Shown: positions 1-10,627 of the stretch, piece after piece
Layout of the letters: each line of letters opens with the position of its first letter
How positions within the stretch are numbered: the first letter of the stretch is position 1
DNA from: Nephrocerus scutellatus
Lineage: Eukaryota; Arthropoda; Insecta; Diptera; Pipunculidae
Reading direction: 5' to 3'
DNA length: 64,000 nucleotides
NCBI GenBank assembly: GCA_947095585.1
Contig: OX352763.1
Coordinates: 28,197,462-28,261,461, forward strand
Notes under the pieces: model-generated
Told to the model about the DNA's origin: nothing
Seen by the model: the letters and a program-made list of their open reading frames with translations, nothing else
Database searches by the model: none
Program-made: the position numbers and the translations under genes

Positions 1-957
1 TATATAAAAGCAAAAGGCAATAAAATAAAATCTGAATCTGTTGTGGTTGTTGTATTGGAGCATTCACAAAAATTTCGTTTGCGTAATCACTATATCCTAA
101 ATGGTTGCGCAGACTTCTTTTCAAGTAACCTCGATAATGTTTCTGGAAATTTAGTCAAAGCATTACTCTTAACACTTGGCGAATTGAACTTTCAACCACT
201 TAGCGGTGTTTTATTCTGGAAGAACTTAGAGGCTTTCACAAGGAAGAACTTTTCAAAAATTGACCCAGCCGATTTGATTAAAGTGTTTCTAGGTTGTTGC
301 TATCTGCAGAGGTTTCCTCCTAACTTTATACCTTCCGTATTCAATCCACATTTCTTGGATTTGTTACAACATTCAACAAAACCCGAAAATTTGCAAAGTG
401 TCCGCAGTGAGTTAAAGCTGTTTGACACAATACTCACTCTAGATGTGAAAAGCTATTCCGGTCCACTTTTGCCCAGAGATTACTCAGCTAAATCCATTTG
501 GCAAGACGGCCGTATAAAGAGAATAGCAAATAATTTAACAGAATACATTGAAGAACTAGCTGGAGGTGTTGATAATTTTACTAACAGTGTTATAATAGAT
601 AAATTGCCAACAAATGTGCTCTATGTTATCGATATATTGATTCACCCGCCTGGATTCGATTCAGATTGGTCCTGCAACATACGTAAAGACGGCAATATGT
701 ACGTGGCAGTGCTAATACACTTACCGGAACATTACGATTCAACGGGACAATTTCTCATTGGACCACAGGAAATGAGAATTCGTCACTTGAGGATATTAGG
801 AATTAAAGTGGTTTCTCTTGATTATCAGAAACTTATGAAGCTACACTTTCATCCTAAACAACTGCAGGAGTACTTAGTAGAAAAAGCTAGAAACGGTCTT
901 CCGGCGCTTGAAACACAATACAAATTTCGAAATGCAGATAATAAGCCATGTATATAA
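1..957 (+). CDS. FAST kinase domain / RAP domain protein, C-terminal part (runs off left edge)
   Basis: The frame is open from base 1 to the TAA at 955-957, about 318 codons with no stop, so this is the last exon or exons of a longer gene and the start lies outside the window. Counting from residue 1 at base 43, residues ~35-110 look like FAST_1, ~115-175 like FAST_2, and ~205-285 like the RAP domain (DSDWSCNIRKDGNMY, then IRHLRILGIKVVSLDY, ending LQEYLVEKA). FASTK-family proteins act in mitochondria on RNA maturation and stability; RAP is a putative RNA-binding/endonuclease-like fold. That role is family knowledge. Domain order is what I see. The particular FASTKD paralogue cannot be assigned from the C-terminus alone. 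Confidence 0.85.
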   Translation, partial: YIKAKGNKIKSESVVVVVLEHSQKFRLRNHYILNGCADFFSSNLDNVSGNLVKALLLTLGELNFQPLSGVLFWKNLEAFTRKNFSKIDPADLIKVFLGCCYLQRFPPNFIPSVFNPHFLDLLQHSTKPENLQSVRSELKLFDTILTLDVKSYSGPLLPRDYSAKSIWQDGRIKRIANNLTEYIEELAGGVDNFTNSVIIDKLPTNVLYVIDILIHPPGFDSDWSCNIRKDGNMYVAVLIHLPEHYDSTGQFLIGPQEMRIRHLRILGIKVVSLDYQKLMKLHFHPKQLQEYLVEKARNGLPALETQYKFRNADNKPCI

Positions 958-986
958 CTTATTTTTTGATTGAACTATAAATGTTG

Positions 987-1020
987 AATAAATTTAAGAA
1001 AATGTTTAAGTAAAAATAAA
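987..1020 (+). terminator. Polyadenylation signals of the FASTKD-like gene
   Basis: Two AATAAA hexamers (987-992 and 1015-1020) lie 30-63 bases after the stop codon. This fits a very short 3' UTR. Confidence 0.6.
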
Positions 1021-1040
1021 GTCTTTAATTATGCCTCTTG

Positions 1041-1260
1041 TTATACATTCAAGAAGTTTTTATAAGAAAGTAGCTGAGATACCCGGCGTTGGCTGGCTGC
1101 CCTCACCATACTACCCCCAACCAACTGACCACCAAGACCTAGTTTAAGATACCCCCAACCACATATATCACCACTATTCTTCAAATGCACGGTCTTTGCG
1201 TCAATCTCATACAGACAATACCTAGCCACCCACCATGACCACCCCCTCCTAACACCTTAG
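1041..1260 (-). repeat. Dispersed repeat family P, copy 1
   Basis: A C-rich stretch with CCCGGCGTTGGCTGGCTGCC followed by ACCACC/CCCCCAACC runs and a segment AAATGCACGGTCTTTG. The same order of motifs recurs at 6530-6860, is truncated at 46832-46905, and a different part appears in opposite orientation at 52762-52920. The class is not determined; a Helitron-like or SINE-like non-autonomous element is possible. Confidence 0.6.
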
Positions 1261-1945
1261 AAAACAAACTGCAAGTGATCGGTAGATAACGACATAGACA
1301 GTTCATAGGCGACAACGTGATTCATATAGGAGAAGTAGGGCATTTGCATTGTGCCCTATTCTAATGAATTTCAAGTGCATCGATATCGAGCACACATAAT
1401 GTAATGTATTTCATGTGCATCGATGCCGATGCAACCTTTATTTCCATAATGATATTCCTATATTTCTAGTTGTAAGAAATAGTATAAAAGGAGAAGATTT
1501 TCGTTAAATAAAACAGAGTATTTTTCAAACTGAAAAGAGAAGGTCTTCTCAATTTTAAACACTGCAGGTTGCATTAGCAATATACGCAGTTCTGAATAAG
1601 GTTGCAATCCCTGCATAGATCCAAACATCATATCTCCTATACTAGGGCGTAACTCCACTTTTGCCGACACTTATTCTTAAAGTACAACACTTACTTTTTA
1701 TACCGCACTATACCTTGACTACTACGATCCATTCTCCACAACTCGGAGTAATATTTAAAGCTATATAATCTTCAAAACATTGACCCAGCATCTTGTCGAC
1801 TACCAGTACATATACCCTTTATATATACATATATATATATATATATAGTTAATAATAATAAACTCAACAACAAATGATAATTATTATTAAACAAGGGAAT
1901 AAGGCTACAATTTTCCGGTCTTTCCTTGACATTTCTGTCTATAAG
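1261..1945. other. AT-rich spacer with a (TA)n tract
   Basis: No supported gene. A (TA)n microsatellite occupies about 1820-1848. The minus-strand open frame at 1458-1670 has no recognisable domain. Confidence 0.5.
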
Positions 1946-1993
1946 ATTGGAAGTTTCTGGAAGCTTTTGATTGAGTGAGTATAAATAGAGGCG
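1946..1993 (+). promoter_or_regulatory. Heat-shock-element plus TATA box promoter-like module
   Basis: Units GAA (1950-1952), TTC (1955-1957), GAA (1960-1962) and TTT (1965-1967) alternate at exact 5-bp spacing, the HSF binding-site pattern: three perfect units and one with a single mismatch. Twelve bases later comes TATAAATAGAGGCG (1980-1993), which resembles the classic fly hsp70 TATA region. No hsp70 reading frame follows. Either this is a promoter that lost its gene or, as likely, the U3 part of a solo LTR, because an AATAAA lies ~190 bp downstream (2169-2174). Confidence 0.5.
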
Positions 1994-2400
1994 TTAGGAC
2001 GAAGTAAGTTAGTTCTTATTTGGAATTCAACCAATGCAGTTGAAAAGCTCTTGCAGAAGTAATAGTGAAGTAAAAGTATTGTTGTAATAAGTGTTTTGTG
2101 TACATTTAATGTTATCACCAGTGTAAATAGAAAACTTTAATTTGATTATTAAAGTTATTATTTGTAAATTAATAAACTTGTGTTGTGTTTTATTTGCAAA
2201 ATCCTTTAAGAACTCGAAAGCCTGAATTTCGTAATGTAAAGAGGTTTTTTCCAGCCTGGGTATCCTCAGTGTGACCAGGATTCTTACAATAAAATTTATT
2301 TCTTTTAGGCTTTTATATTAATTGTTTATTCTTTTCCTTAAAAATTTTACGTTTATGATAAAACTAAGTTAAATGCGACTTAGGTCTAAGTACTTCGCTA
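1994..2400 (+). other. Transcribed-leader-like or LTR-like stretch, no gene
   Basis: Follows the HSE/TATA module. It is A/T-rich with an AATAAA near 2170 and no coding frame. A promoter, a short transcribed part and a polyadenylation signal within ~300 bp is LTR-like, but I could not find convincing TG...CA ends or a primer-binding site. Confidence 0.3.
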
Positions 2401-2404
2401 TATT

Positions 2405-2600
2405 CCGTTCCGAGGAGTCTGTGTGTCCAAGTGTCTGAATGGATACAAGTGTGATAAGGATACTTCTATTCTGACGAGTGATAAGGATACTTCGCAGATC
2501 ATGTTCAGAAGAGTCTTTGTGTCTAGTATTCTGACCAGTGAAAAGAAAACTTCGCAGATCACGTTCAGAGGTAGTCTATGTCGGTCTATAGTTCAGAAGG
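2405..2600 (+). repeat. Short degenerate tandem repeat, ~60-bp unit
   Basis: Units beginning TATTCTGAC at 2466 and 2527 share ACTTCGCAGATCA and GTTCAGA at matching offsets. A partial, more diverged unit precedes them (AGGAGTCTGTGTGTCC at ~2411). About 2.5 copies. Confidence 0.55.
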
Positions 2601-4285
2601 AAGAGACTGCTTGCATGATTTCTACTTTCTTTTATACGATATGAAACGGTTCAGAAATTGTAGAAACCGTGAGAACCCTAAGTTTGCTTCGTTCCCACGA
2701 TTTGTCCAGAATCCCGTTGTGTGCGTTATTGTTACACGGTATTTTTGCTTTGTGGTGCATGTGATGTTTTACTCATGTATTGTTGCTGTTGCTGTTGCTG
2801 TTTTTGTTGCTTACCGATTTGCATCATCATTTTGTATCATCTCTATATGCTCATATGTTGCTGAGCCTCTTGTATTTTTGTTGTTGTTCGCGGATTTGCA
2901 CTTATTTTGTCGCATAGTTCATTGACCCCACAGAATTTTATTAGGATCGACATATTCTCCAGCTGTGGGTGTTTTTTTTAAGGGTGTGCCAAAGGTGGGG
3001 AATCTTCTTAGCCCTCCAGGGCTACTAGCATGCACGATTCGTAAACCTGAATGTTCGAACCAGGAATTACGCATACTTACTAAACCCTCCTTACACACTT
3101 CAACCACTCTAACCACGGGACTGCCGTTAGGTATTACATCACGGGACTGGTTGGCAGATTGTGTGGGTGTGTTGGTCATCTTTTGTGCAGGTTTGCTTAC
3201 TGAACTCTATGTGCTCTATGATGCAGTAGTGACGCAGTGATAGCTTGTCACATCTGTTGTTTTCCTCGCTCCTCTGGCGGTGCATTAGCTTCTTCGCAGT
3301 GGTGGGTGGGACTTACTCGGCTGTGGTGAGTTTCTAGCCAATATGTCGCTGTTGCTCGCTCTAGAGTCTAGACGGACGATATGTGTTGACTGCATACTAG
3401 AAATGCCGAGTGGAGAAATTCATCCCACGCCTTGACAAATTTGTTCCTCACAGTAATAATGGGATTGAAAGTTTAAGAACACTTCTCTCCACTACAATAA
3501 AACAGATTTACAAGAAAACCAAAAGATGTATCATAATGAAAAATCGAAAAAACTCTTAATGAAATGATAGCATTTAATTATTTTTATATTGTAAAGTTTA
3601 TATAATAAATAAAAGTATTTGATTGCTGTCTTATACATGATGCACAGTTTTGTTATCGGATTATATTAGAAATAGCTGTTAATTCAAATATTTTTAAAAT
3701 TTACAATTTTTAATGTATCTTTTACATATGATATTATATATCAATAAAATGAGTTTTGCATGTTTATTATACATACATCAATAATTACCAAAACTTATGC
3801 ATACCGCAATACTATATTTACACTTAATTGTAGTTTGTATATATGTAACGTTTACTATTATTTAATTAGCTATTAATATTTTCCATATCTAATATTAATA
3901 TTAATAAATACTATATTGCAATATAATAAAGTTGGAAATTGAAAAATGTCTTTTGAGAAATATGAACGTAAATTAAATTCCAATAAAAAAAATAATAATA
4001 AATAGCCTCCAAATATTTTTAGAAGTTGTCCTCTAAACTTCTTGGTCGTCAATTTGTGAGTAGATACAGTCGAATTACCAAAGTAAAAACAGCACATTTT
4101 CCAAAAGGAATGAAATGCCATGAGAATTAAAAACTAAAAGAAACTGCAGCTCTCTACGATGATTATTTCTTTGTTTTTATTGCACTTCAAAGCTGCGGCC
4201 GCATCCATAATTCACTAAGGTCCTTTGGGCGGATTTTACCAACTTCTGGAAAAAATTGTTAATCATTATATAGTAGGTATCAGCG
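2601..4285. other. Non-coding spacer with unassigned short open frames
   Basis: Holds a (TTGCTG)n tract near 2780-2810. A minus-strand open frame at 2919-3179 (86 codons, Pro/Gly-rich) overlaps a plus-strand frame; neither has a family I recognise. 3500-4285 is AT-rich and includes the presumed 3' UTR of the minus-strand BTB gene that ends at 4286. Confidence 0.4.
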
Positions 4286-6195
4286 TTATGATCGTCGTGG
4301 CCTACCCAAAGGTAACGGCATTAATCCACTAGCACGCTTATCCAGCAGCACATCGTACCGGTTACCCCTGAAAGCAGCACTATTTTAGGGTTAATAAAAA
4401 ATTATTTCAATTGCATATTAAAAAGAAATGCACAACTTACCTATATGGATGCTTAAGACAGCCATACACCTCTCGATACCTTCCGTACAGCGTTCCATAT
4501 GAGACTCCGAGAACCTTTGCGGCTTTTTTCATTTCGAGTTTTTTATTTTTAATCGCATCCAGAACCTGAAGAAAAAAAACGAATTCCAATTTAAATCAAA
4601 ACTGCTAAACGCAATCTAATCCCTACACCACGTACTCTTCTTGTAAATGGCTCCTCCCAGAATTGCGGTCTTCGTCCTTTAGCGAGATAAGCATCCATTT
4701 TTACAACGTCATTCCACTTAGCCATTTCCTCGTTGGTCAATCTTAAATCGGACGTTTCAAAATCGTCCATTTTCATGTCTCGGTATTCATGATCATCGGC
4801 ATTGGATGTGCCGCTTAACTCTTGAATGGCATCGGCAGCATCTTCCGGATATTTGAGAGGTTGCTCAGAGGATGAGGGTTCCTCTGAACATTCTAGAGGA
4901 TCCATTTCTTGTTTCTTCTCAATCTCTTCGATCGGCTGAGGCAAAGTTGATTGCTGTTCATCAGAGGCGGCGGCTTCTTGCAGGTGTTTTTCGCGAAGGG
5001 CATTCTCGTAGTACTCTTGTTTTGTGGATTTTTCTTCTTCTTGAAGTTCCCGTTGTTCCTGCTGTTGGTCTAGCACGCGATCGACTACGCCCACACCACC
5101 ACTTTCCGATTTAACAGAATCACAATCGCCTGCATTTGCCTCAAGGTTGTTTTTTATCCATTCAGGATCTGGTTGAACCTCGTGGGTTACCCCCACCTCT
5201 TCAGTTTCTTCTTGACTGATAGGGTGTGAATGCTTCTGTAGGTGCTGTTGCTGTTGCTGGAGATGATGTTGATGGTGGTGACGATGAAGATGAAGATATG
5301 ACGAATGCGAATGGCTGGGATCTTCGTGCGTTGACGGTTGGTGATGGTTCATGTGAAGGCGACTGTCGGAGTATTTGTGTGCGGCTGCAACAGGTGATGG
5401 TTCCAAATGGGAAACCTTTGGACTGAAAGCAAAGAAAGTTAGAAAAAGATTACGTATTCTGATACAAGGATTAGCTTACACGTTGAATACATCGTATGTA
5501 TCATCAAGTGGTGGCCGACCTCGCTTTCTTTTTGGACCGACGTGATGGTGGTTGTGCTGTTGATGGTGGTGTTGGTTCTCAGTAACAACACTTACCGATG
5601 GAATGGGCGTTAGCATAGGCATCCTGGAATCGCCTCCTCTATTTGAAACAGTCGGCGAAGAATTATTCGCTCGCTCTACGTCTTTTGTGGAATGCTGATT
5701 GTTTTGTGGAATATTTTCTTGTTGAAGACTTGGAGAATGGTACTCCGGGGGCACTGGTGGAACATCAAATTCCTCTTCACGCCAGGACACCTCAGCAAGG
5801 CCCTTGATCTTTAGATCGTCTGCCGTTTTAAGAAGTGATGCTAAGTTGTTCTAAACATAGAATTAATTTGGATGCTGTTTGAACTCTCTATGTAACTCTC
5901 TTACATGCTCCACATTGATTTCGCCCTTGTACATGAACTCGATCAGGCATTTGACATCGGCGAATGTTACATCCTTCATTATGATAATTGGATCCCGATC
6001 GCTGGCATAGTTTGTCAACACAGTGTCGAAAAAGGTGCTGCAAGCGCACAGTACGACCCGATGCGCTCGTATCACCTGACCCTCACAGGCGAGTGTTACA
6101 TCACAGAAGCAACCGCGATCCAACAACTGTGAGAACATTGTCTGCAAGTTGCTGTGATGATACTTCCATCGCAGGCAATATTGCTGCGGCAGCAT
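4286..6195 (-). CDS. BTB/POZ - pipsqueak (psq HTH) transcription factor, complete, five exons
   Basis: Exons complement(5905-6195, 5480-5850, 4636-5422, 4441-4565, 4286-4367) join in frame to 551 codons plus stop; every junction is GT/AG and introns are 54-74 bp. The start is the ATG at 6195 (MLPQQYCLRWKY), just after a possible UTR acceptor (cctcttag). Residues 1-~115 are an insect BTB domain (CDVTLACEGQ, KAHR-type site, EFMYKGEIN, SLLKTADDLKIKGLAEV). An AT-hook-like KRKRGRPP follows, then a long His/Gln/Glu-rich region (HHHQHHLQQQQQ) and a psq helix-turn-helix split by an intron (RRPQFWEEPFTRR / VLDAIKNKKLEMKKAAKVLG...SYGTLYGRY). Such proteins are nuclear, dimerise through BTB and bind DNA through psq. 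It belongs to the bric-a-brac / pipsqueak / jim lovell group; I cannot name the orthologue. Confidence 0.9.
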
Positions 6196-6255
6196 TGTGT
6201 TGACGATGCTAAGAGGATGAGTCAAAATAAAGAAGAAGAACAGTCCGTAAGTATA

Positions 6256-6430
6256 AGTTTTTTTTTGGCTCAGTGGAAATGAGCATGGCTACTGAGCAGG
6301 GGGTACGTGGTTCGAATCCCAGTAACACCAAAAGTATTTTTCACGATGTCCCACCTCTCGCGAATGGGTGACAAACGTTCCGAGAGTAATAACTTGTCAC
6401 GGAAAGCTTTTCCGGGGCCCTTCGCTAAAT
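6256..6430 (+). mobile_element. tRNA-derived SINE, copy 1
   Basis: A box-A-like TGGCTCAGTGGAAATGAGCA (about 6268) is followed ~35 bp later by a perfect polymerase III box B, GGTTCGAATCC (6311-6321), then a non-tRNA body (AAAAGTATTTTTCACGATG ... CATTCGCGAGAGGTGGG in reverse). The reverse complement occurs at 19185-19375 with the same two boxes and body. Two copies with internal pol III boxes are the hallmark of a tRNA-derived SINE. Confidence 0.75.
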
Positions 6431-6529
6431 GAACCACAAATGAACCTCTGCCTTCCTTTTAAGTCCGCGATGGCTAATATTAACATTTAACATTAAATAA
6501 GGCTTCGATACGTCCAGTGGTTTGGGCAT

Positions 6530-6860
6530 AATGGGCTTACGTATATGTATATGATGTTGCCCGGCTGCCCCCACCACACTACCCTCACCCAAGACCCACC
6601 TTAATATAACCCCAAACCCTCCCACCCACCACTCAAACATATATCACCTATATCTATCAAATGCACGATCTTTGAACCAATCTCATACAAAAAATACCTA
6701 ATCACCCACCAGGTCAACCCCCTCAACACAATCATCACAATAACCGACTACAAGCATCCACCCCAACCGTCCCCACCACATCCCAAAATTTCAGCTATAT
6801 CGGATGAACGGTCTTCGGGTTACTCACGAACAGACGCACAAACAGAGTTTCATTTTTATG
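6530..6860 (-). repeat. Dispersed repeat family P, copy 2 (longest)
   Basis: Carries the GCCCGGCTGCCC head, the ACCCACC-rich middle, AAATGCACGATCTTTG, and a tail (reverse strand) with AGCTGAAATTTTGGGATGTG and CCGTTCATCCGATA. It starts ~100 bp after the SINE and seems independent of it. The tail matches 52762-52920. Confidence 0.65.
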
Positions 6861-7068
6861 TATTAAGAAGATTAGCTGAAAACCCGGGACCCGCTGACCC
6901 ACCTAACTGCGCAAACAACCCTACAGAGACCCAAATCTCAAGACCCACCAAATGCCGAGATTTGAACTCTTTGTTTAGACGTGTTGAGGTCTCTATTTCA
7001 GATCACCTACCGGGTCCAAAAAAAAACATAAGCTTATAGAAGTACCAAATGGTGTAAATATGGTCAAG
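6861..7068. other. Short spacer between repeats
   Basis: C-rich sequence, no coding evidence; may be part of the flanking repeats. Confidence 0.4.
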
Positions 7069-8140
7069 AGACAGTTTATCTGGCTCGCCTTGCGCAGGAG
7101 AGGTATACCCGATAAACTATAGCTATTATTAAAGCAACCTATCATGGCTCTAAATGTCATGTGCTGCATAGAGGAAAGCTCTCAGAGGAATTCGAGATCC
7201 TAAGTGGGGTACTACAAGGTTGCATTATATCGCCGATACTTTTTTCGTCGGTGATTAGAGATGTACTTCGCGCAGCTTTATCTACTGGAAACGGAGGAAT
7301 TTGTTGGACTCTTACATCTCAACTCAAACATCTAGACGACGCTGACGACGTTTGTTTACTCTCACACAGGATTATTGAGCTGCACCAAATGACAACAAAT
7401 GTGGAGAGGGAGGCAAATGTTGCGAGTTTGAAGATTAATACTTCCAGAACCAAAATTATTAACCTCGGCACTAACTCAGTAACTCAAGTTAACATTGCTG
7501 GACAGCCGAAAGAGAGAGTAGAGAGTTTCCTATATCTTGGGAGTATTGTCTCGATCAAAAGTGGAACCGAACAGGACATTGTCAACCGAATCGGCAAAGC
7601 AAAATCGGTGTTTGGAATGATGTCCATGATATGGCGAAGCAAGGCGATCAGCTTAAACACCAGCTGCGACTGTTTCGTTCAAATGTTGAATCTGTGCCGT
7701 TGTATGGGTGCAGCACTTGGAAGGTGACCGCTACCATCACAAAAAGATTACAAAAGTTCGTAAATAGGTGCCTACGGAACATCTTAAGAGTTTTCTGGCC
7801 TAACCGTATCTCTAACGAACATCTTTACCAGGGAACGGGTCAGGAACCAATAGGCACAACCATCCGACGACGGAAGTGGCAGTGGATTTGTCATACACTC
7901 CGAAAAAGCTACATTTCTATAGCAAACTACGCAATGCAATGGAATCCGTTATCTCAGGATGATAGAAGAACGGGTCGTCCGAGAAATACATGGCGCAGAA
8001 CAGTTGAAGAGGAGTCACGGCAATTGGGTATGAGTTGGAGAGAGCTGAAGCTCATTGCCAGGAACCGCACGCGATGTCGCGTAGGCGTAGTAGAGGCCCT
8101 AGGACCCACAAGGGGTATAGAACATAAGTAAATAGGTTGA
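7069..8140 (+). pseudogene. LINE-B (RTE-like) 3' fragment: RT palm to C-terminus, broken
   Basis: 5'-truncated copy of the element at 57240-60160: the match starts at AGACAGTTTATCTGGCTCGC (7070). Frame 7161-7727 gives the RT motif region (SGVLQGCIISPILF) and a catalytic box altered from Y-A-D-D to D-A-D-D (codon 7338-7340 is GAC). The C-terminal segment continues in another frame at 7631-8131 (ISNEHLYQGTGQEP, GRPRNTWRRTVEEESRQ), so there is a frameshift around 7670-7700. The family copies itself by target-primed reverse transcription; this copy is inactive. RTE-like is my best clade guess. Confidence 0.8.
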
Positions 8141-9560
8141 GAAAGTGGGTAGAAAATTGTTCACATGATTTGGCCAGGCAGCCAGCAACAAACAAACAAA
8201 CACAAGGGCACGCGAAGTTAATATAGAGATTTAAAAAATACCCTATTTGCTTATTTCCCAATACTAAAACTATTGCTATGTATGACCAAACTGTGTAGCT
8301 ATATTTGACCTTGCGAATGACATAAGTAAAACAAAGACGATAAGATACGACTTTTTTCAAAAATTTCATATCTTCTTATCATATCATGGCTTTTTTTGTA
8401 TGGATGGGGGTGGTGGTGTACATAAAAATGGTTAGCAACGTAGGAGCGTTTTTTTTTTTCACAAATCGTGTTTTAATTTTATACAACCATTTAGAATTTT
8501 TATTAATCGTGGTAGGAATAATAAGATAAGATTTTTTTAAATGTATATTAAAAACTAGCTGTTCGGGCTTGCTGCGCTCTATTTGCACATCCACTGCTTC
8601 ACTTCATACTCTTGATCTAGACTCTAGATTTAGAGAATTCGTAACAAGTTGAAAAAAGTGTGCATCAGTGTCCAGTGATCAAATCCGTTCCAAAATATGA
8701 CGGTTTACTTGTATAGCCATTGTCTTGGATGTCATGGTTAAATTCCTCTTGGTTGACTAAAGTAGGCTTTGTTGGCATTAAACAACTGCGAGTGTATTTC
8801 AGGTTCCATGCTGTTATCGGGATTACACCACTTCAGATTCGCGCTCCCCTATCTTTATTTCGGGAACAATGTTGGATCTTCCGCTCGCCGACGTGGCCAC
8901 CATATACTTTGTTTTGATTTCATTTATGTGCAAGCTTAGATTTCGTGTTGCCGGTTCGATCTGGATAAAAGCTTCTTGTTTGGTTTATACCAACGATGTC
9001 AATCGTCTGCGTAAGTCAGTTTCTGGATGGATTTTTTTTTTCTGCGCACGCTTTCAGGGACTTGCACGCTTATAATTTATAATGTCTAGGCACAGCATGG
9101 ACTTGGAAACCGTACATTTGAATACAGCAGTATACGGCATCTGTATATCATGTACAGCATCATGTGTACTTGTAATCTAGATAATCAGTTCGGTGAAAAA
9201 AAATCGTGGGTTTTTTTGTACGCGCCAGGAAACGAACCCGATTTCCTTCAAGTGGGAACCAATGGTTCTACTGACACTGACAAAGAGGATTGTTCCTCTC
9301 GCCGTTATATCAGAACCTCGAATCTCCAACGCCAGGTTAAACGCATGCCATCCTTTCGCCTTGTCGGAGCCCGTGATAGATGTTAAATGAATTTGATAGG
9401 GATTCGGAAATTTTTAATTGACTTATAACATTGGTCATCGCCAACCTACATAGGCGTGTCATTTTAATTGAGATCCCTAATTGCCAAATTCTCGCTCGCT
9501 ATTATAGAAGATTTCAAAGATTATTAACAGATGATGTGGCCAGTCTCGGAACTTAAGACA
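8141..9560. other. Spacer, no supported gene
   Basis: Contains T-runs (8450, 9020), and open frames such as 8052-8369 (minus) and 9150-9390 (plus) without recognisable domains or splice support. Confidence 0.4.
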
Positions 9561-9584
9561 TTTTTCCATCGCCTACTTAAGGAT

Positions 9585-9985
9585 GAAAAATTTGAGCAGT
9601 TGTTGATTTGCCACACTGGTATTGGCCTATAACTTATGCCTTGAATGATGGAAGAGAAAATGTTATATGCGGTACTCAACAACGTTGTAGCTCGATAATT
9701 CCTGCATGATGTGATCTAACCTTTCTTATGTTTGGGGCATCCTGTCTCTTCTCCACCCTTCTGACATCGCTTTTCTCCGATACTTGCAATATTGCTCGGT
9801 GCAGTTTGGCCCCTCCCGATTTAATCAGATCTGCTGGGATGCGATCTGATCACCGGGCCTTATTAGTTTTGAGACAAGCTATCGCTCTGATAACTTCTTT
9901 TATGCTTAATGACTGCAGTATAGTGCACTCATCGGTTTCTGGTGCAGCCTCTAATACCTAAGTTACGAGTAGTTGGCCATTTAGA
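9585..9985 (-). pseudogene. LINE-A fragment (RT N-terminal region), interrupted
   Basis: Resembles 14380-14800 and 24405-24830 throughout (on the plus strand: GTTGATTTGCC, GCGGTACTCAACAACGTT, CTGCTGGGATGCGATCTGAT), but is more decayed. It stops at 9985, where mariner-like DNA begins. More LINE-A resumes at 11816, so the two pieces look like one element split by later insertions. Confidence 0.7.
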
Positions 9986-9989
9986 TACT

Positions 9990-10625
9990 CATACGAGGGG
10001 CGATCAATAAGTACCGGTGTTTGAAAACAGGTGGCGTTGCTGAGTGAAGTTGGGATTTCCGCCGTGTACTGTCATCTGTCAAACGACACCATACCAAATT
10101 TCAGACTAGTTCGTGTTTCTCAATAAAATGGAAAAAGAGCAATATCGATTCGTAATTCGCTTCTTATTTTTGGATAAAAAACATGCGAAAGAATAAAAAC
10201 GAAGTTGAATGCTGTCTATAGGAACCCTTCACCATCTATGACAACCGTGAGATATTGGTTCAACGGATGTAAACGTGGTCGTGCATCTGTTTTTGATGAG
10301 GAGCGGCTATCACCCGGCAGACGCTGTTATCGAGGAAATCGTTGAAAAGGTCCATGACATGATTCTCGATGATCGCCAAACTAAGAGCGCGAAGTAGCCG
10401 AGGCAGTAGGCGTTTCGTACGGAACGGCAATTAATATTTGAAATAATAAGTGTGGGAAAAGTGTCGGCCCAATGGGTGCAGCGATTGGGCACAGTGGACA
10501 ACAAGCGGATACGGATGTCAATGTATGATTCGAAAGGAATAATTCTCATGGACTTTTTTCAGAAAGGAAGAACGATCACGGGGCATTACTACAGTGAATT
10601 ATTGTATAGTGAACTGCCTTAAATA
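9990..10625 (+). pseudogene. mariner-family transposon, internally deleted
   Basis: Begins with the mariner-type end TACGAGGGGCGATCAATAAG. An ATG at 10128 starts MEKEQYRFVIRFLFLDKKHAKE followed by a stop. Further pieces in shifting frames read PSMTTVRYWFNG (HTH region), VFDEE, then a segment like the linker of mariner transposases (EEIVEKVHDMILDDRQTK) and a C-terminal piece SKGIILMDFFQKGRTITG. The catalytic D,D34D core is largely deleted. Inactive. Confidence 0.75.
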
Positions 10626-10627
10626 AG

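Noticed and set aside
2919..3240. Retroviral-like gag start or other gene
   Set aside because: Two overlapping frames on opposite strands, no recognisable motif, no neighbouring pol.
4872..5426. Plus-strand open frames opposite the BTB-psq gene
   Set aside because: They are the antisense of the His/Gln/Glu-rich exon and have no independent domain or splice support.
6225..6225. Upstream start (TTG) for the BTB protein adding ten residues
   Set aside because: No ATG; the sequence just before the chosen ATG resembles a splice acceptor, and BTB proteins usually begin close to the QQYCLRW motif.
6268..6330. Functional tRNA gene
   Set aside because: Box A and box B are present but the cloverleaf is not complete and a second copy with the same non-tRNA body exists, so SINE is the better call.
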